Below are positions 11,000 through 22,261 of a stretch of 64,000 nucleotides of DNA, piece after piece. Source of the stretch: Orientallactaga sibirica (lineage: Eukaryota; Chordata; Mammalia; Rodentia; Dipodidae); NCBI GenBank assembly GCA_036365145.1, contig JAEOAD010000035.1, forward strand, positions 4,215,501-4,279,500, read 5' to 3'. Under the pieces are notes generated by a model that was given only the letters and a program-made list of their open reading frames with translations, had not been told where the DNA came from and searched no databases. A program made the translations under genes and the position numbers. Within the stretch, counting starts at the first letter, position 1, and each line of letters begins with the position of its first letter.

Positions 11000-11826
11000 G
11001 AAATCTTCAAGATTCTCAGGCTGTAGTTTAGTTTGTAGGGAAACCCAGCTTTTACATTGAAGGTGAAGGTTTCTGTAGACTGTGACTTATCAACAAACTC
11101 ATTTATTTAAACTTCATGTAGACACAAAAGGACTCTTGTGGTATATTGCTCCACCTTGGCACATGCTAGGAGGCAATGATGACATAGGGAAAAAAAAAAC
11201 AAACTTCTATCTAGAGGGAGAAATCCCCTTGAGCACTTCCACTATTTCCATATCTGCCACTTTCCAGAGATGGGATTATTGAGCTCGTAGCCTTTTGTAT
11301 CTGGCTGCTGTTTCACAGAAAGCATTTGAAGATTATGCATGTGTTGCACCCAGCAGTCTTGCATTCTTGGAGGTTTTAGTAGTGTACCCTTCTGTGGATG
11401 CATTATAAATGTTTATCTCTTTGCCTGTTGAGAATTGTTTTGGGCAATTATGGGGAAAGCCGTTGTAACAGTTATGTACAAAAGAAAAGAAGCAACCAGA
11501 CAGGCAGCAGAAGGCAACTTAGGTCTTTGCCTTGGAAATTCGGCTTAGACAAACATTTACACTGCTTGTCTTGCACGGGAAAGTAACTTCAGTATACCTG
11601 CTCTGCTTTTCTCCTTCACACTATGAAGACCTTTGAAAGAGGGTGTAATGTTTACAGTGACCTAATCTGACCTCATTATTCTAGTCCTCACCTGGAAAAA
11701 AAACTGTCTATCTTAAAATTCTTGCTGATTCAACACTACTAAACTAAAGTACGTTAACTAAAATCATGTTTACTTGTAAAATTAGTCAAGCTCCCAAAAA
11801 GGAACCAAATGTTCCGATGTTTCCAT
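11000..11826. other. Anonymous DNA, nothing recognised
   Basis: No repeat, motif cluster or exon is evident. Short frames only. Confidence 0.45.
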
Positions 11827-11828
11827 CA

Positions 11829-11829
<1 letters not shown>

Positions 11830-11866
<37 letters not shown>
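11830..11866. repeat. (ATT)n microsatellite
   Basis: About twelve ATT units. It directly abuts the poly(A) side of the B1 copy at 11867 and probably grew from that tail. Confidence 0.9.
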
Positions 11867-12027
11867 GTTGGTTTTTCATTTTTCAGTTTTTTGAGGTAGG
11901 GTCTCACTGTAGCCCAGACTGACCTGGAATTCATTATGTAGTCTCAGGTGGCCTCGAACTCATGGCAATCCTCCTACATTTGCCTCCTGATTGCTGGGAT
12001 TAAAGGCATGCGTCACCACGCCTGGCT
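11867..12027 (-). mobile_element. B1 SINE, jerboa-type
   Basis: Reverse B1: gaggtagggtctcactgtag ... gctgggattaaaggcatgcg ... ccacgcctggct at the head. Confidence 0.9.
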
Positions 12028-12371
12028 CCATCCTTATTTTTAAATACGAATATCTTCTTCTGAAGATGCTAATCTTACAATAGCCAGTAGAGCCATTCCT
12101 GTTGACTCTTCTACATTCACCCATGTAACAAATCACTAGCTCAGTGAAATGCTGGGGGCCACAGGCTTTCAGTGTGTCTCTCATTAGCAATGTAAAAATC
12201 TATTCCTGGGAAGAAATATTATCTGAGCAACTGTCTGTCACATGGGAATGCACTGCATGAGTAAGCTAACCTATGAAAGGTTTCCTTCCATATGAAGTGC
12301 AACACACCTGTGAACACATCTTCCTCTGGGGTTCCTTAACTTGAACTGAATGTAGGCAGCCTTAAAAATGA

Positions 12372-12434
12372 CACCAGCTTGAGATTACATAGTGAATTCC
12401 AGGTCAGCCTGGGATAGAGTGAGACCCTTCCTTA
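12372..12434 (+). mobile_element. B1 SINE 3' half
   Basis: Only the right half (gagattacatagtgaattcc, aggtcagcctggga) with an A-rich tail is present. The tail served as the target site of the DIP element that follows. Confidence 0.85.
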
Positions 12435-12452
12435 AAAAATAAAAAAGAGTTG

Positions 12453-12671
12453 GGCTGGAGAGATGGCTTAGGGGTTAAGGCGCCTGCCTCCTAAGCCTAA
12501 GAACGCTGGTTCCAATCTCCAGCAGTTCCAATCTCCAGGTCCCACGTTTAGCCAGATGCAAAGTGACGCAAGGGTGCAATTCTGCACTTGACCACAAGGG
12601 GGCGAACACATCTGGATTTCTTTCGCAGCAGCTGAGACACTGCTAGCGTGCCCATCTCTGTCTTCCTCTCC

Positions 12672-12702
<31 letters not shown>

Positions 12703-12722
12703 CAAAAAATAATAAAAATTTT
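12453..12722 (+). mobile_element. DIP-like SINE, long form with internal duplication
   Basis: Complete long-form copy with the doubled segment ggttccaatctccagcagtt / ccaatctccagg and an 18-bp perfect target-site duplication aaaaataaaaaagagttg (12435-12452 and 12723-12740). It carries a CTCF-like core CCACAAGGGGGCGA at 12592-12605. The intact duplication suggests a recent insertion. Confidence 0.95.
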
Positions 12723-12740
12723 AAAAATAAAAAAGAGTTG

Positions 12741-13269
12741 AGTGAGAGTTATTTTGCACTCCTATTGTGCATAGCTAAAAATATGTCTTCTGACTGTGGT
12801 AGTGTCATAGGTCTGTATCACCAGCGAAAGTCTACAGTTGGGAGAGCTGACAGTGACACTCACAGCCACTTGTCTCTGTCAGTGACCCTCTGCCCTGGTA
12901 GTATTCCCTGAGGTGTGGAACATACTAGTGTAAAGAGGGGGCAGGGATGTAGAGGATGACCAACATCAGAGACAAAGGCGAGGACATGAAGAGGGCAGTG
13001 GTCCTCTCATGCTTGTGCAAGTAGAGGTGGCCTGGATTCTGCACACCATGTGCTCCTCAGACAGTCTCCATCTACATTGCTTCCTTGATGGTCCTTTTTG
13101 TTTGTAGTTGGATAACTTTGACTTTCCATGAAGTAAGAGGAAAAAATAGGGGTTTATGGCCACATCTAGTGCTTGTGGTTCCACACATATGAATATATTT
13201 TTCCCCCTAGGGTAAATTTACAAGTTTCTTGGCATTGTATGCAGATTATTTTCTTGTTAATTTTCTTTT
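12741..13269. other. Anonymous DNA, nothing recognised
   Basis: Short frames only, no repeat text. Confidence 0.45.
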
Positions 13270-13524
13270 TTGATACTTTATTTTTATTTATTTACTTGAA
13301 AGAGAGGAAGAGAGAGAAAGAAAGGGGAGAGAAAGGGAGAGAGAATGGGCATGCCAGGCCTTCAGCTCCAGACACATGCACCACTTTGTGCATCTGGTTT
13401 ACATGGGTCCTGGGGAATCAAACCTGGGTCCTTTGGCTTTGCAGGCAAGTTTGCAGGCAAGGTCGCTGAGATGAACTTCCAGACCAGTCACAGTTATAAC
13501 CACTAGATCCATCCATCCAGCCTG
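13270..13524 (-). mobile_element. DIP-like SINE, short form, worn
   Basis: Reverse copy: tattttatttttatttattt tail side at left, then purine tract, gggcatgccaggccttcagc, cactttgtgcatctgg, and a disordered head at 13440-13524 with a duplicated caggcaag word. It is older than the TSD-flanked copies. Confidence 0.8.
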
Positions 13525-13627
13525 CTTCACAAGGCCAGGCAGAGAACAAACGCCAACCAGGCACACAGCACACAGAGCAAAACTACAGCCAAAAGGTTTT
13601 CAGGAACTTTCTTTCATATCTTTACAA

Positions 13628-13684
13628 TTCTTTCTTTCTTTTCTTTCTTTCTGAATTTCTTTCATATATTTCATTTCTTTCTTT

Positions 13685-13732
<48 letters not shown>

Positions 13733-13736
13733 TTCT
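13628..13736. repeat. (CTTT)n microsatellite
   Basis: Interrupted then pure CTTT array. It adjoins the T-run of the next B1 and is likely an expanded poly(A) tail seen in reverse. Confidence 0.9.
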
Positions 13737-13903
13737 TCTTCTTTTTTTTTTTTTTTTTTTTTTTTAGGTAGGGTCTTCTTACTCTGGCCCAGGCTGACCT
13801 GGACTTTGCTAAGTAGTCTCAGGGTGACCCTGAACTCACGGTGATCCTCCTAGCTCTGCCTCCCGAGTGCTGGGATTAAAGGTGTGCGTCACCACACCCG
13901 GCT
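13737..13903 (-). mobile_element. B1 SINE, jerboa-type
   Basis: T-run followed by aggtagggtcttcttactct ... cctcccgagtgctgggatta ... ccacacccggct. A near-consensus copy. Confidence 0.92.
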
Positions 13904-14919
13904 GCTAATTTTCTTTTGATGGCAGGTACCATGTGTTACCCTTCTTCCCATACTCCATGGCAACCTAGCATGGTGCTGAGGGCATCTAAATAGGTTAATA
14001 AATACATAGAGGTTGATTGATAGAAATGGTTTGAGACCCCATGTTTTTTCACTCATCTACGTCTGAATATCTCCAGCAGAAACCTGTGCGCGTCTGTTAT
14101 GCTCCTCCCGTGATATGACCTATGAGCATTCATGAGGTTGAAATATATGAATCAGCAGAGGACACACTCAGTTACAGGCTTCTCAATCCCACCCCCATTT
14201 CCTCTTTCATGCACCCTTGGAACACAACCCAATAATTCAAGAAATATGTGTGGTTACCTCCTTCCCAAAACAGGATTTCTGAAAGTTTCACTCTTCAATT
14301 TCACACTTTCACAGGAACCTGAACTCAAAATCTACTCCAAGTTCCAATGGTAATAATCAGCTTAGCCTTGGCAAGACCATTCCTAGGGCCACTTGAAGCC
14401 ACTATGTGGGTCTCCGAGTCCAGAGAAGAGCTGCCATGCCTTCAGAAACAGGCTGCATATTATCCCTTTCCCTACTAATAGCCTACCTCCCAAGCTGTTG
14501 CTTATTTCTGTGGTGGGGTGCATGCCCAAACAGAAAGGCCACTACACTGGCTTGCACCCCTGATGTTCACTTACCAGCTACTGAGATAACACCCCATTCA
14601 TCTCTGGAGCTCCAAAGATTCTAGGAGGCTAAGTGGGTCTGCAGAGCCTGGTCTGTGTAGTCCTGGCCTCAGTTAGTTGGATCTCAAAGGTCTCTGAAGG
14701 ATAGTGGAGCTGTCTTTGCTGGGATTGGGGTTTGGGCAGCAGAGTGGAAGGCAGCAGATGAGAAAGATGAGAAAGGTAAGGAAGGAGTTGCAAGCAGAAG
14801 CCCCACTTAATGTGACGATGAAGTCGGACCCTTGTATCCACATGGAGCGCAAAGGATGATGGGAGGATTAGCTCTATGGAGACTCAAGTAAATCAATGTA
14901 ATTTTATTTTGCATACGTG
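13904..14919. other. Anonymous DNA; possible L2/MIR end
   Basis: 13945-14030 (gcatggtgctgagggcatct, aataaatacatagaggttga) resembles the shared L2/MIR 3' end. The remainder shows no feature. Confidence 0.35.
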
Positions 14920-15265
14920 GTGTGTGTGTGTGTGTGTGTGTGTGTGTGCATGTTCATACATATGTGTGTGTGCCCTTGAGTGAGGGTGCATATGCACATG
15001 TGTATATGTGGAACCCAAAGATTAACACCAGGTGTCTTCCTCAGTCACTCTCCACTTTATTTATTGGGATAAGCCCTCTCACTTGAACTCAGATCTTGCT
15101 CATTCAGGCAGTCTAGCTAGCCAGCTTGTCCATGGGATTCCCAAGTGTGGGATTGCAGGCAGCTTGCTAAACCTAATTAGTATTTACATGGATGTTGGGA
15201 GTCCAAACTCATGACCTGATATTTTCATGGCAAGTTATCTAACAACTGAGTCATCTCCCCAGCCC
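14920..15265 (-). mobile_element. B4-type SINE with (TG)n
   Basis: (TG)n at 14921-14948, then caggtgtcttcctcagtcac and, at the right, gagtcatctccccagccc. It is the reverse of a B4 element. Internal text is diverged. Confidence 0.7.
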
Positions 15266-15974
15266 TCATATCTAATTTTATATAATAAAACTACAGTATT
15301 TAAGTCAATTCACTTATAAGCAAATATAAGAATTATTTATTCTTGAAGGTATCAGTCAAGGTCAGGGGCAGCTTAGAGCAGAAAGCCTCATTGTTTGCTA
15401 ATCTCATTGAGTCTCTTGTTCTAAATAGCACTCGAACAATGAAAACACATAAACTCTTGACAGACAACCACACACACCTCTGGCCTGAGAAATTCCGTGC
15501 TTTCAGGCCTGACTTCTGTCAATTACCTCAGATGCTAAACAAATGGGCTTAGTGCACAGATGAAAGACTGTGTATAAAGGCAGGAAAAGCCCCCTTCTGT
15601 GACCAAACCATTAAACCTCAATTAGGAAATAGACATGGAAGGTGTAGATGAGTCTGGGTCAATTACAGGACTTGGTCTGACAGCTCAGTTCCTGAGGTCT
15701 GGGCCTAAACAGGTGACTTGGAAATCTGATTCCGGGACAGCTGTAGACAGTGCAGACCCTCTGCACTCTGCCAGCCTGACTCCCCAGCACTGCAGCTTTC
15801 TGCATGCAGCCTGTGATCCCTCACAACTTGTCATTGCCTTGTGAGCTGGGCCCACCTGTTCTGAAATGGCCAGGCACGGAGTCAGCCAGCCAGGGCACAC
15901 ATCTCTAGATTCGATCTGGGAGACCTTGTCAGGGTGGAGGTTAGGCAGTTTGGTTGGTAGAGTACGTCCCTACT
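15266..15974. other. Anonymous DNA, nothing recognised
   Basis: No repeat or exon evident. GC rises toward 15640-15900 without any recognisable feature. Confidence 0.45.
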
Positions 15975-16283
15975 GCGGTTGTTCATATCTGTTGTCAAGT
16001 TGATTTGATCTAAAATCACCTAAAAGAAAAAAAAAATCTCTGAGCATAACCTTGAGGGAGTTTGTGAAAGAGATTAATTAAGTTGGGAAGACACATCCTA
16101 ACCGTAGGCATTATATCAGATGAGTTCCCAGGCTAATAAAAGAAGAAAGCAAGCAGAGAACCTGCATTCATCTCTCTCCTTCCCAAGCACAGATGCAATG
16201 TGACCAGCTGCCTCATTCTCCTACCACCATGCTTTCTTCACTGTGATGGACTGGAACCTCAACCAATGTCAAAATAATCCCTC
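15975..16283 (+). mobile_element. ERVL-type LTR, left part
   Basis: gttgtcaagttgatttgatc, ttaagttgggaagacacatc and catgctttcttcactgtgat follow the plan of the rodent ERVL-class LTR also present at 22563 and 40125. It stops at a (TTCC)n array. Its last 28 bp (gtcaggtattttgtcac) reappear at 17084-17111, so the LTR was opened by 0.8 kb of later sequence. Confidence 0.65.
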
Positions 16284-16359
16284 CCTTCCTTCCTTCCTTC
16301 CTTCCTTCCTTCCTTCCTTCCTTCCTTCCTTCCTTCCTTCCTTCCTTCCTTCCTTCCTT
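16284..16359. repeat. (TTCC)n microsatellite, array 1
   Basis: Pure TTCC array at the point where the ERVL-type LTR breaks off. Confidence 0.95.
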
Positions 16360-16404
16360 AATGCCCAGTTCCTCCCCCCCTGACCTCCCAAGGAAGACCA
16401 AACA

Positions 16405-16450
16405 TCCTTCCTTCCTTCCTTCCTTCCTTCCTTGCCCTTCCTTCCTTCCT
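16405..16450. repeat. (TTCC)n microsatellite, array 2
   Basis: Second TTCC array, separated from array 1 by 45 bp and with one tgcc interruption. Confidence 0.9.
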
Positions 16451-16454
16451 GTAA

Positions 16455-16884
16455 TGCCGGAAAATCAGAATGGCAGGCTTTTTTTTTTTTTTTGGGGGAA
16501 GACCAAACTGGTCCAGGCTGACCTGGAATTAAGATTTAGTTGGACTTAACTTGGTCTCTCCTGCCTTCACCTCCCGAGTGTGGATCTATGCAAGAGCCCG
16601 AAAATCAGAATGGTGGGCTTTTTATTGAGGTTTGAGCAAGAGGGAGGGGACCATCACCTATGCAACTACATGATTGGCTAATTTGAACATTAACTGTACT
16701 TGGGGGTTCTTGATTGGTCTTAGGATTTTGGCGGGCTAGGTCTAGGGGAATTTCAAACTTAATTGGCTTAGCAAACAGTGGTTACATTTGAACAGGTTGG
16801 CACGTGTGGTTACATTCATTTGATTGGTTGACATTTACAAAACTCTGAGACCGTGGATCTTATTGGGCTATCCAGCCCAGGACA
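16455..16884 (-). mobile_element. ERV LTR candidate, opened by a B1
   Basis: On the minus strand there is a TG...start (tgtcctgggctggatagccc), several CCAATCAAA-type boxes, and caataaaaagcccaccattc as a polyadenylation signal region, the usual promoter and poly(A) layout of an endogenous retrovirus LTR. The word gaaaatcagaatgg at 16460-16473 and 16600-16613 brackets the B1 inserted in it. Class is not determined; no retroviral gene is adjacent. Confidence 0.5.
16474..16595 (-). mobile_element. B1 SINE, diverged, inside an LTR
   Basis: T-run then gtccaggctgacctggaatt and cctgccttcacctcccgagt. A shortened, altered B1 whose flanking 14-bp repeats come from the host LTR. Confidence 0.7.
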
Positions 16885-17025
16885 GTAAGAATGTTGAGTC
16901 ATGATTACACAGCAAGTTTATTGTTTTTCCTGGTACTGCTTGTTCTTCCCTTGATTTTGGGAACTCGCCCCTGTGGCCTACAGAGTGACTGAGGCCTGTC
17001 ATGGTGCTGCTCTGGCCTGAGTCTT

Positions 17026-17083
17026 TCCCTTCCTTCCTTCCTTCCTTCCTTCCTTCCTTCCTTCCTTCCTTCCTTCCTTCCTT
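17026..17083. repeat. (TTCC)n microsatellite, array 3
   Basis: Third TTCC array, right before the reappearing LTR end. Arrays 1 and 3 thus bracket the inserted block. Confidence 0.95.
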
Positions 17084-17111
17084 CTGTTGCTTTTGTCAGG
17101 TATTTTGTCAC
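17084..17111 (+). mobile_element. ERVL-type LTR, right end
   Basis: gttgcttttgtcaggtattt plus tgtcac is the terminal text of the LTR begun at 15975, cut shortly before its expected end by the next SINE. Confidence 0.5.
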
Positions 17112-17112
17112 C

Positions 17113-17290
17113 TCACGAGCACAAAGTCCTGGGTTCAATCCCCAGTCCCACATAACTGAGTGTAGAGGTTCACGCCTGTGATCCTGGTTTAAGAAGATGG
17201 AGCAAAATGATCAGAAGTTTAAGGTCTTCCTTGGTTGAATTCAATGCCAGCCTAGGATACATGACACTCTGTCTCAAAGAAAAAAAAAGC
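17113..17290 (+). mobile_element. ID-B1 fusion SINE (B4-like)
   Basis: tcctgggttcaatccccagt is an ID/tRNA B-box region; the rest (cacgcctgtgatcctggttt ... atgccagcctaggatacatg ... tgtctcaaag plus A tail) is B1-like. Confidence 0.65.
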
Positions 17291-17467
17291 AAGAGATTAA
17301 GACTGAAACACCAGGGCGCTGGTGCAGAGCAGCAAGAAGGTGACCATGTGCAAGCCAAGGAGAGAGACGTTAAACAGATTAACAGATTATCCATGCCAAC
17401 ACCTTGATCTCAGCCTTCCACCTTCTAGAATTGTTACTGGTCTGGGTGATTTCAGGTTCTTGATGTC

Positions 17468-17812
17468 TGTTGTAGTCAGGTTCACATTGCTGGAAGAAAA
17501 CACCCAACCAAGAGCAGCATGTGGGGGGGGGGCTTATTTTGGATTATAGACTCGTGGGGGAAGCTCCATGATGGCAGGGGAAAATGATGGCATGAGCAGA
17601 GGGTGGACATCACCTCCTAAAAAGATCAGATAGACAACAGCAACAGGACAGTGTGCCAAACACTGGCAGAGGAAGCTGGCTATAACACCCATAAGGCTGC
17701 CACCAACAATACACTGCCTTCAGGAGGCTTCAATGAACAAATTGCCATCAGCTGAGGATCTAGAGTTCAGAACATGTAAGTTTATGGGGACACCTGAATC
17801 AAACCACCACAA
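17468..17812 (-). mobile_element. Solo LTR of a lineage-specific MaLR family (copy 2)
   Basis: Reverse copy of the 52076 LTR: left end tgttgtagtcaggttcacat, inner gatggcatgagcagagggtg, right end gaatcaaaccaccac. A G-run of nine lies at 17523-17531. Confidence 0.85.
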
Positions 17813-17817
17813 CATCT

Positions 17818-18235
17818 AACTAAAAGAACTGAAGAAAAGCACATAGAAGTTGTGAAGCAGCACGAAGCTTTATTAAGAGCAAAAATAGAAAAAAAAAAGT
17901 TCTCTTAAAGGAAACAGTTTGCCTGTGCATGTATCCAAAACCCAGTCCAGGCTGAGTGACTCCTTCTGTTCTGACCCTGGATGTATCTAAGAATATGTTT
18001 GAATAGGTATTGATCATAAAGAATGGTCACAGGGGGGAGAAGCCTGGTTCATTATCTGGATGTATGAGCAGGATGTGTGAGCAGGGCCCACAAGCAGGGT
18101 GTATGAGCGCATAGGTACAGGTTGGTATACGAGGTTCCTAACGGGTTAGGTGTAGGCACATTGTTTAGGAAATGGGTTTATTCAATGCTCAAGCCAAATC
18201 GTGTCCTGGGCGGCTAAATGATTCCCCGCCTGCCT
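17818..18235 (-). mobile_element. Possible ERV LTR
   Basis: On the minus strand tcttaataaagcttcgtgct looks like a polyadenylation signal with R-U5 of an ERVK-type LTR. The internal part repeats gtatgagcagg-like words. No TG...CA boundaries were secured. Confidence 0.35.
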
Positions 18236-18310
18236 CTGAACTATAAGAATATAAATTTCTGTTGAAGCCACTCGATAGTATTTTGTATGACAGCCTAGCA
18301 AATGAATCCA
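18236..18310 (+). mobile_element. MLT1-like LTR 3' end
   Basis: ctataagaatataaatttct, gttgaagccactcgatagta and ttttgtatgacagcctagca follow the 3' end of old mammalian MaLR (MLT1) LTRs. Confidence 0.55.
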
Positions 18311-18477
18311 CGCGGTTTCATGAACTCACCCGACGACGATTTACTGAACATTTTACTGATACTACATCCTGGATCATGTTTTTATATTGGGAACATACAG
18401 TAGACTCCAACTGCCCTATGAGGTTATATTTTTGAGTATAAGGGGAGGTCATTGACAAGATAAACACATATATATGA

Positions 18478-18596
18478 TACTTTTATTTTAAAACAAGGTC
18501 CCACTACATAGCCCAGGCTGCCTAGAACTTGAAATCCTTCAGCCTCCACCTCCTGAAGGCTTGGAATGCAGGCAAACACCGCCACACCCCACTTAA
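18478..18596 (-). mobile_element. Old B1-type SINE
   Basis: aacaaggtcccactacatag, cccaggctgcctagaacttg and tgaaggcttggaatgcaggc: a diverged reverse B1-like (7SL-derived) copy. Confidence 0.65.
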
Positions 18597-19135
18597 ACGT
18601 TCACTTTAGAGAGTGGGAAGGGTTGTGAAGGAGACAGAGCCGGATGAGGTAGGGCTGCTTTGGGGAGGAAGCAGCTTTCTGGCAAAGTGGTGGAGCTGAA
18701 AACAAGAAGGTTTTAGTCCTGTATCTCTGAGCAGGAGAAGATGCAAAAGTCCCGGGGCAGGAACAAACTCATGGCCCTACGGAACAGGAAGAATGACATT
18801 GTGAGTGAGAACAATGCTTTCCGATGGGCTTATAGCATCATGAAAAGAGAACCAGAGGACCGAGACAGAACTGTACAGTCTTCACCTACTCATGATCAGC
18901 AAGGGACATTGAAGGTCGTAAGTTGAAGGGGGCATGTGTGGAGGTGACCAGACGGTGTAGAGTCTTGAAGGTAGAATTTAAACTCCAGGAGTGTGGTTGG
19001 CTTAAAACAGTGGTTGTTTTACCCTGACCAGAATCAACATCTTTTTTAAAAAAATATTTCTAACATGCATTTATTATCCTGAAATCATCACAGATAATAT
19101 GATCTATCTGACCATGTATTAAAAATGTTAATATA
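18597..19135. other. Anonymous DNA; possible MER5-type end
   Basis: 19005-19060 (aaacagtggttgttttaccc, gaatcaacatc) resembles the start of an MER5-type DNA-transposon relic. The 61-codon frame at 18741-18926 is basic and hydrophilic but matches no family I know. Confidence 0.3.
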
Positions 19136-19342
19136 GGGCTGAAGAGATGGCTCAGCAGTTAAAGGTGCTTGCTTGCAAAGCCTAATGACTCAAGTTTGGT
19201 TGTCCAGTACCAAATTAAAGCTAGGTGTACATACTGGTACATGCAACTGGTGTTTATACAGTGTTTTTACAGTGGCAAGAAGCCCTGGTGTGCCCATCTA
19301 CTTTCTTCTTGGAAATAAGTGAAAATAAATATTTCAATAAAA
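19136..19342 (+). mobile_element. DIP-like SINE, short form, worn
   Basis: gggctgaagagatggctcag head and aaaataaatatttcaataaa tail; middle is diverged and the CT tract is nearly lost. Confidence 0.85.
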
Positions 19343-19831
19343 TGCCTTAACTATAACAAAAGGAAACATTTATAAATAATTGTTATTAAAAACTGCAATA
19401 TATAAATATTCAAATTACACAGGCAAGAACGTGAAGTGGTCAGTTGCTGACAGGCAGCATCACTTTCAAAATGAACCTACAGTTGCAGGCCAGCACCTAG
19501 TTTTGCTGATCTAATGATATTTCTAATTATTTATAGAATTGTAGCAATGTTATGAACATTTTGGAAGAACTGACTAACATGGGAAAATCTCTGTTAAGCT
19601 TCTTGCACTCATGAGCTTGGAGATCTCTTAGCATTGCCTTTCTTGAGCAGTGACGAATCTTCAAACGCTGAATGGTCAGCGCTCCTTAACCACCACCCGC
19701 ATGCTTGTGGGGTTGAACTGTTGGATACAGGTACCCATGGGAAAATTCCCTCCCATTGATCTATATATGAGTGTCAGGGGACAAGGAATTTTCTAGAATT
19801 AACTATATAATTACATCTTAAAAATGTAATT

Positions 19832-20036
19832 GAAGGGATGGAGAGATGGCTTAGCAGTAAAGGCACTTGCCTGCGAAGCCTAAGGACCCAGATTCAATTC
19901 CTCAGTACCCATGTAAACCACATGTACAAATTGGTGCATGTATCTAGAGTTTGTTTGCAGTGGCTAAAGGCTCTGGTATGCCCTACTCTCTATCTGTCTC
20001 TTTCTATCTCTCTCTCTCAATAAATAAAAAAAGTTT
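19832..20036 (+). mobile_element. DIP-like SINE, short form
   Basis: gatggagagatggcttagca head, intact B-box-like region, CT tract and aataaataaaaaaag tail. Flanks aaaatgtaatt / aaaatgtcatt are a probable imperfect target duplication. Confidence 0.9.
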
Positions 20037-20071
20037 TGCGTCTAACTCCTTTTTTAAAAAATGTCATTTAT

Positions 20072-20465
20072 ACACATTGATGGTTCCAGTCCAATAAATT
20101 TGAAACATGTATACAATGCGAAATAATCGAAAGAAGGGGATTAGCACATTGACCATTTCTATGTGATGGGAAACTTTGAACTCTCTTTTGCAGTAGTTAT
20201 TTTGAAGCCTACGTTGTTGTAGACTTCAGTCACCCTCCTGGGCTTCACAGCATGAAAACGGATTTCCCCTTGTCTAACTGTACTTTCAATGCCTTCCTCC
20301 ATTCACCTCGCCTCCTCCCTAGCCTCTAGTGGACACTATTCTATTCTCTGCTTTGAGATCATTTTTTTTTACTCCCCAAAAAGAGTGAGAACAAGCAGCA
20401 TTTGTCTCTTTGTGTCTGGATTGTTTCACTCCACATGATGTCCTCCGATGTAATTGGAACTTAAT
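20072..20465 (-). mobile_element. Ancient L1 3' UTR relic
   Basis: aaacatgtatacaatgcgaa, gggattagcacattgaccat, gcagtagttattttgaagcc, agtgagaacaagcagcattt and cactccacatgatgtcctcc follow, in order, the reverse strand of an old mammalian L1 3' UTR. The long collinearity makes this one of the safer old-repeat calls. Confidence 0.8.
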
Positions 20466-22100
20466 GATATGTGGACATAACTGCAAATCACATAAGCATA
20501 TTTGACTAAACCTAGCCACGAACTCAACTTCCCTTCGCAAGAATCACAAAAATGCCTGTGACCTGATAGCAGAGGGGAAGGTTGACAGTCATAAAGTGAG
20601 AGTGGAAATAGGGTGGCCATAACCAATTAAATATCCTGCTTTTGCACAATTTAAGAAGCCATGTAATCTCATGGACATGCTGCTGGGCCGGCTCAGGCCT
20701 GGAGAGGCCTGAAGCTTAGACCTCATTAGTGTCTCTAGGAATGCATCTCTGCGGATGCTCAATCTGCTTGTACTTCTGAACCAAGAAAGGCTCAGTGCTG
20801 CAGTCCGAGTTCTGCGTCCCCCATAGACTCCCCACGGAACACTGCTGGAGAAATGTGATGTGCGATGACGCGCTTCTGAGGGTCTGGCTTTTCAAGCCTC
20901 ACCAAGGTCTGCGTGGTGTCTAGTAGTTTGAAGGGTCTTGAGTTAGTCCCATTTCCGCTTGCCCATATAGCTACTGTGAACAGTCCCCACTGTTTTTAGA
21001 CATTTACCTTAAGGGTGCTTTTTCTCTCATGTATTTTGGCGTTCCTTACAGATGCAGCTTAAGTATGTATTATGTGTGTATATATATAAACACAAATGTA
21101 TATGTACATATATGCCTATATTAGATTGTCATTACCTGTACCTGTCTTTACCTTGCATCAGGGGAGGAGTGTCACCTTATAGTCCATCTGTGGACTCAAG
21201 GTCATGCTACTTACTGTCCTAGGGCAGAGTCCTCACCAGAATCATTTGATTGTCTTTTTCTTTGTTTTCATGATGTTACATTACTCCCTGTCAATTGGGC
21301 TGGCAGCTCAGATATAAATAAGCTCCAGTCTTTCTACCATTCAAATAAAACCCCATCTTGACCCTGCATCCACCTTGATACCTCCCGATTTACTTTTTCC
21401 TACAGTGAAATTCTGGAAGAATGATAGATACCACTTTTCTCCATGTCCCCAGTGACAATGTCTCTGCCCTGCTTCCAGTCATCCCCATCTCTGTCATGTG
21501 TCTTCTTGCACCAAGATTGCTACTTGCTAATGGACCTGCTCATGCTCAAACTCAAGGGACCCCATTCTGCTGTGCTTACTCGGCCTTGCTCTGAATTGAC
21601 ATAAGTTGATAAAGAATCTTCATCGGTATGACAGGGAAATCACCACCACCTCCCCAGATCTTTCCTGGCATCTGTGGCAGCTGCTGCAGGGCTGGAATTA
21701 CTCAGGTGCACGTGTTCAAGCTCAGCCCCTTCCAGACATTACACCCAGGGCTGCTCATTTCTTCCCAATTCAGCCCCAGACTCAAAATAAAAAACCTGCT
21801 GCTCACTTGGCTAGTGATGGGCTTTTTCCTCTTTTCTGGCTCCTGGGCTGTTCATGTCTCAGCATCTGAGGTTTTTGCCCCTGGTAAGGTTTTGGTCTTC
21901 CCACCCTGACAGCAGCCTAGCTGTGAGGGGAGGCAGGGATAAACATGTCTCCTTAGACCATGTGGATGTTTCCGCCCCTCACCCTTTGGTTCGCAGACTA
22001 ACCTTCTCTGCCACTCCCCCTTCTTTGGTCTACAGACTCTTCCCTACCCCTCCTGATGGAATAAATATAATAATTCACAAAAATAATCCTTCTCAGTCTT
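20466..22100. other. Anonymous DNA; possible LTR at right
   Basis: 20690-20960 is CpG-containing single-copy DNA (for example gatgtgcgatgacgcgcttc). 21060-21120 is a short AT/TG-rich run. About 21770-22090 has two AATAAA signals (21786 and 22061) and TC-rich text that could be an ERV LTR on the plus strand, without clear ends. Small frames at 21606-22156 lie in it and are not convincing. Confidence 0.35.
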
Positions 22101-22119
22101 GTTTTATTTCTATTATTAT

Positions 22120-22261
22120 GTTATTATTATTTTGGTCTCTCTCTAGCTCAGGCTGACTTGGAATTCACTTTGTAGTCTCAGGGTGGCCTCAAACTCATGG
22201 CAATCTTCCTACCTCTGCCTCCCGAGTGCTGGGATTAAAGGCATGTGCCACCACGCCCAGT
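22120..22261 (-). mobile_element. B1 SINE
   Basis: tctctagctcaggctgactt ... cctcccgagtgctgggatta ... ccacgcccag. Flanks tttatttctatt / tttatttcaatt are the likely target duplication. Confidence 0.9.

Noticed and set aside
16940..16985. tgggaactcgcccc, which recalls a retroviral tRNA primer-binding site
   Set aside because: Wrong strand relative to the neighbouring LTR candidate and too many mismatches.
16213..17153. Lys-Glu-Gly-Arg repeat proteins on the minus strand
   Set aside because: Direct translations of the (TTCC)n arrays.
18741..18926. Basic 61-codon frame resembling part of a processed pseudogene
   Set aside because: No family match, no poly(A) tail or target duplication found at either side.
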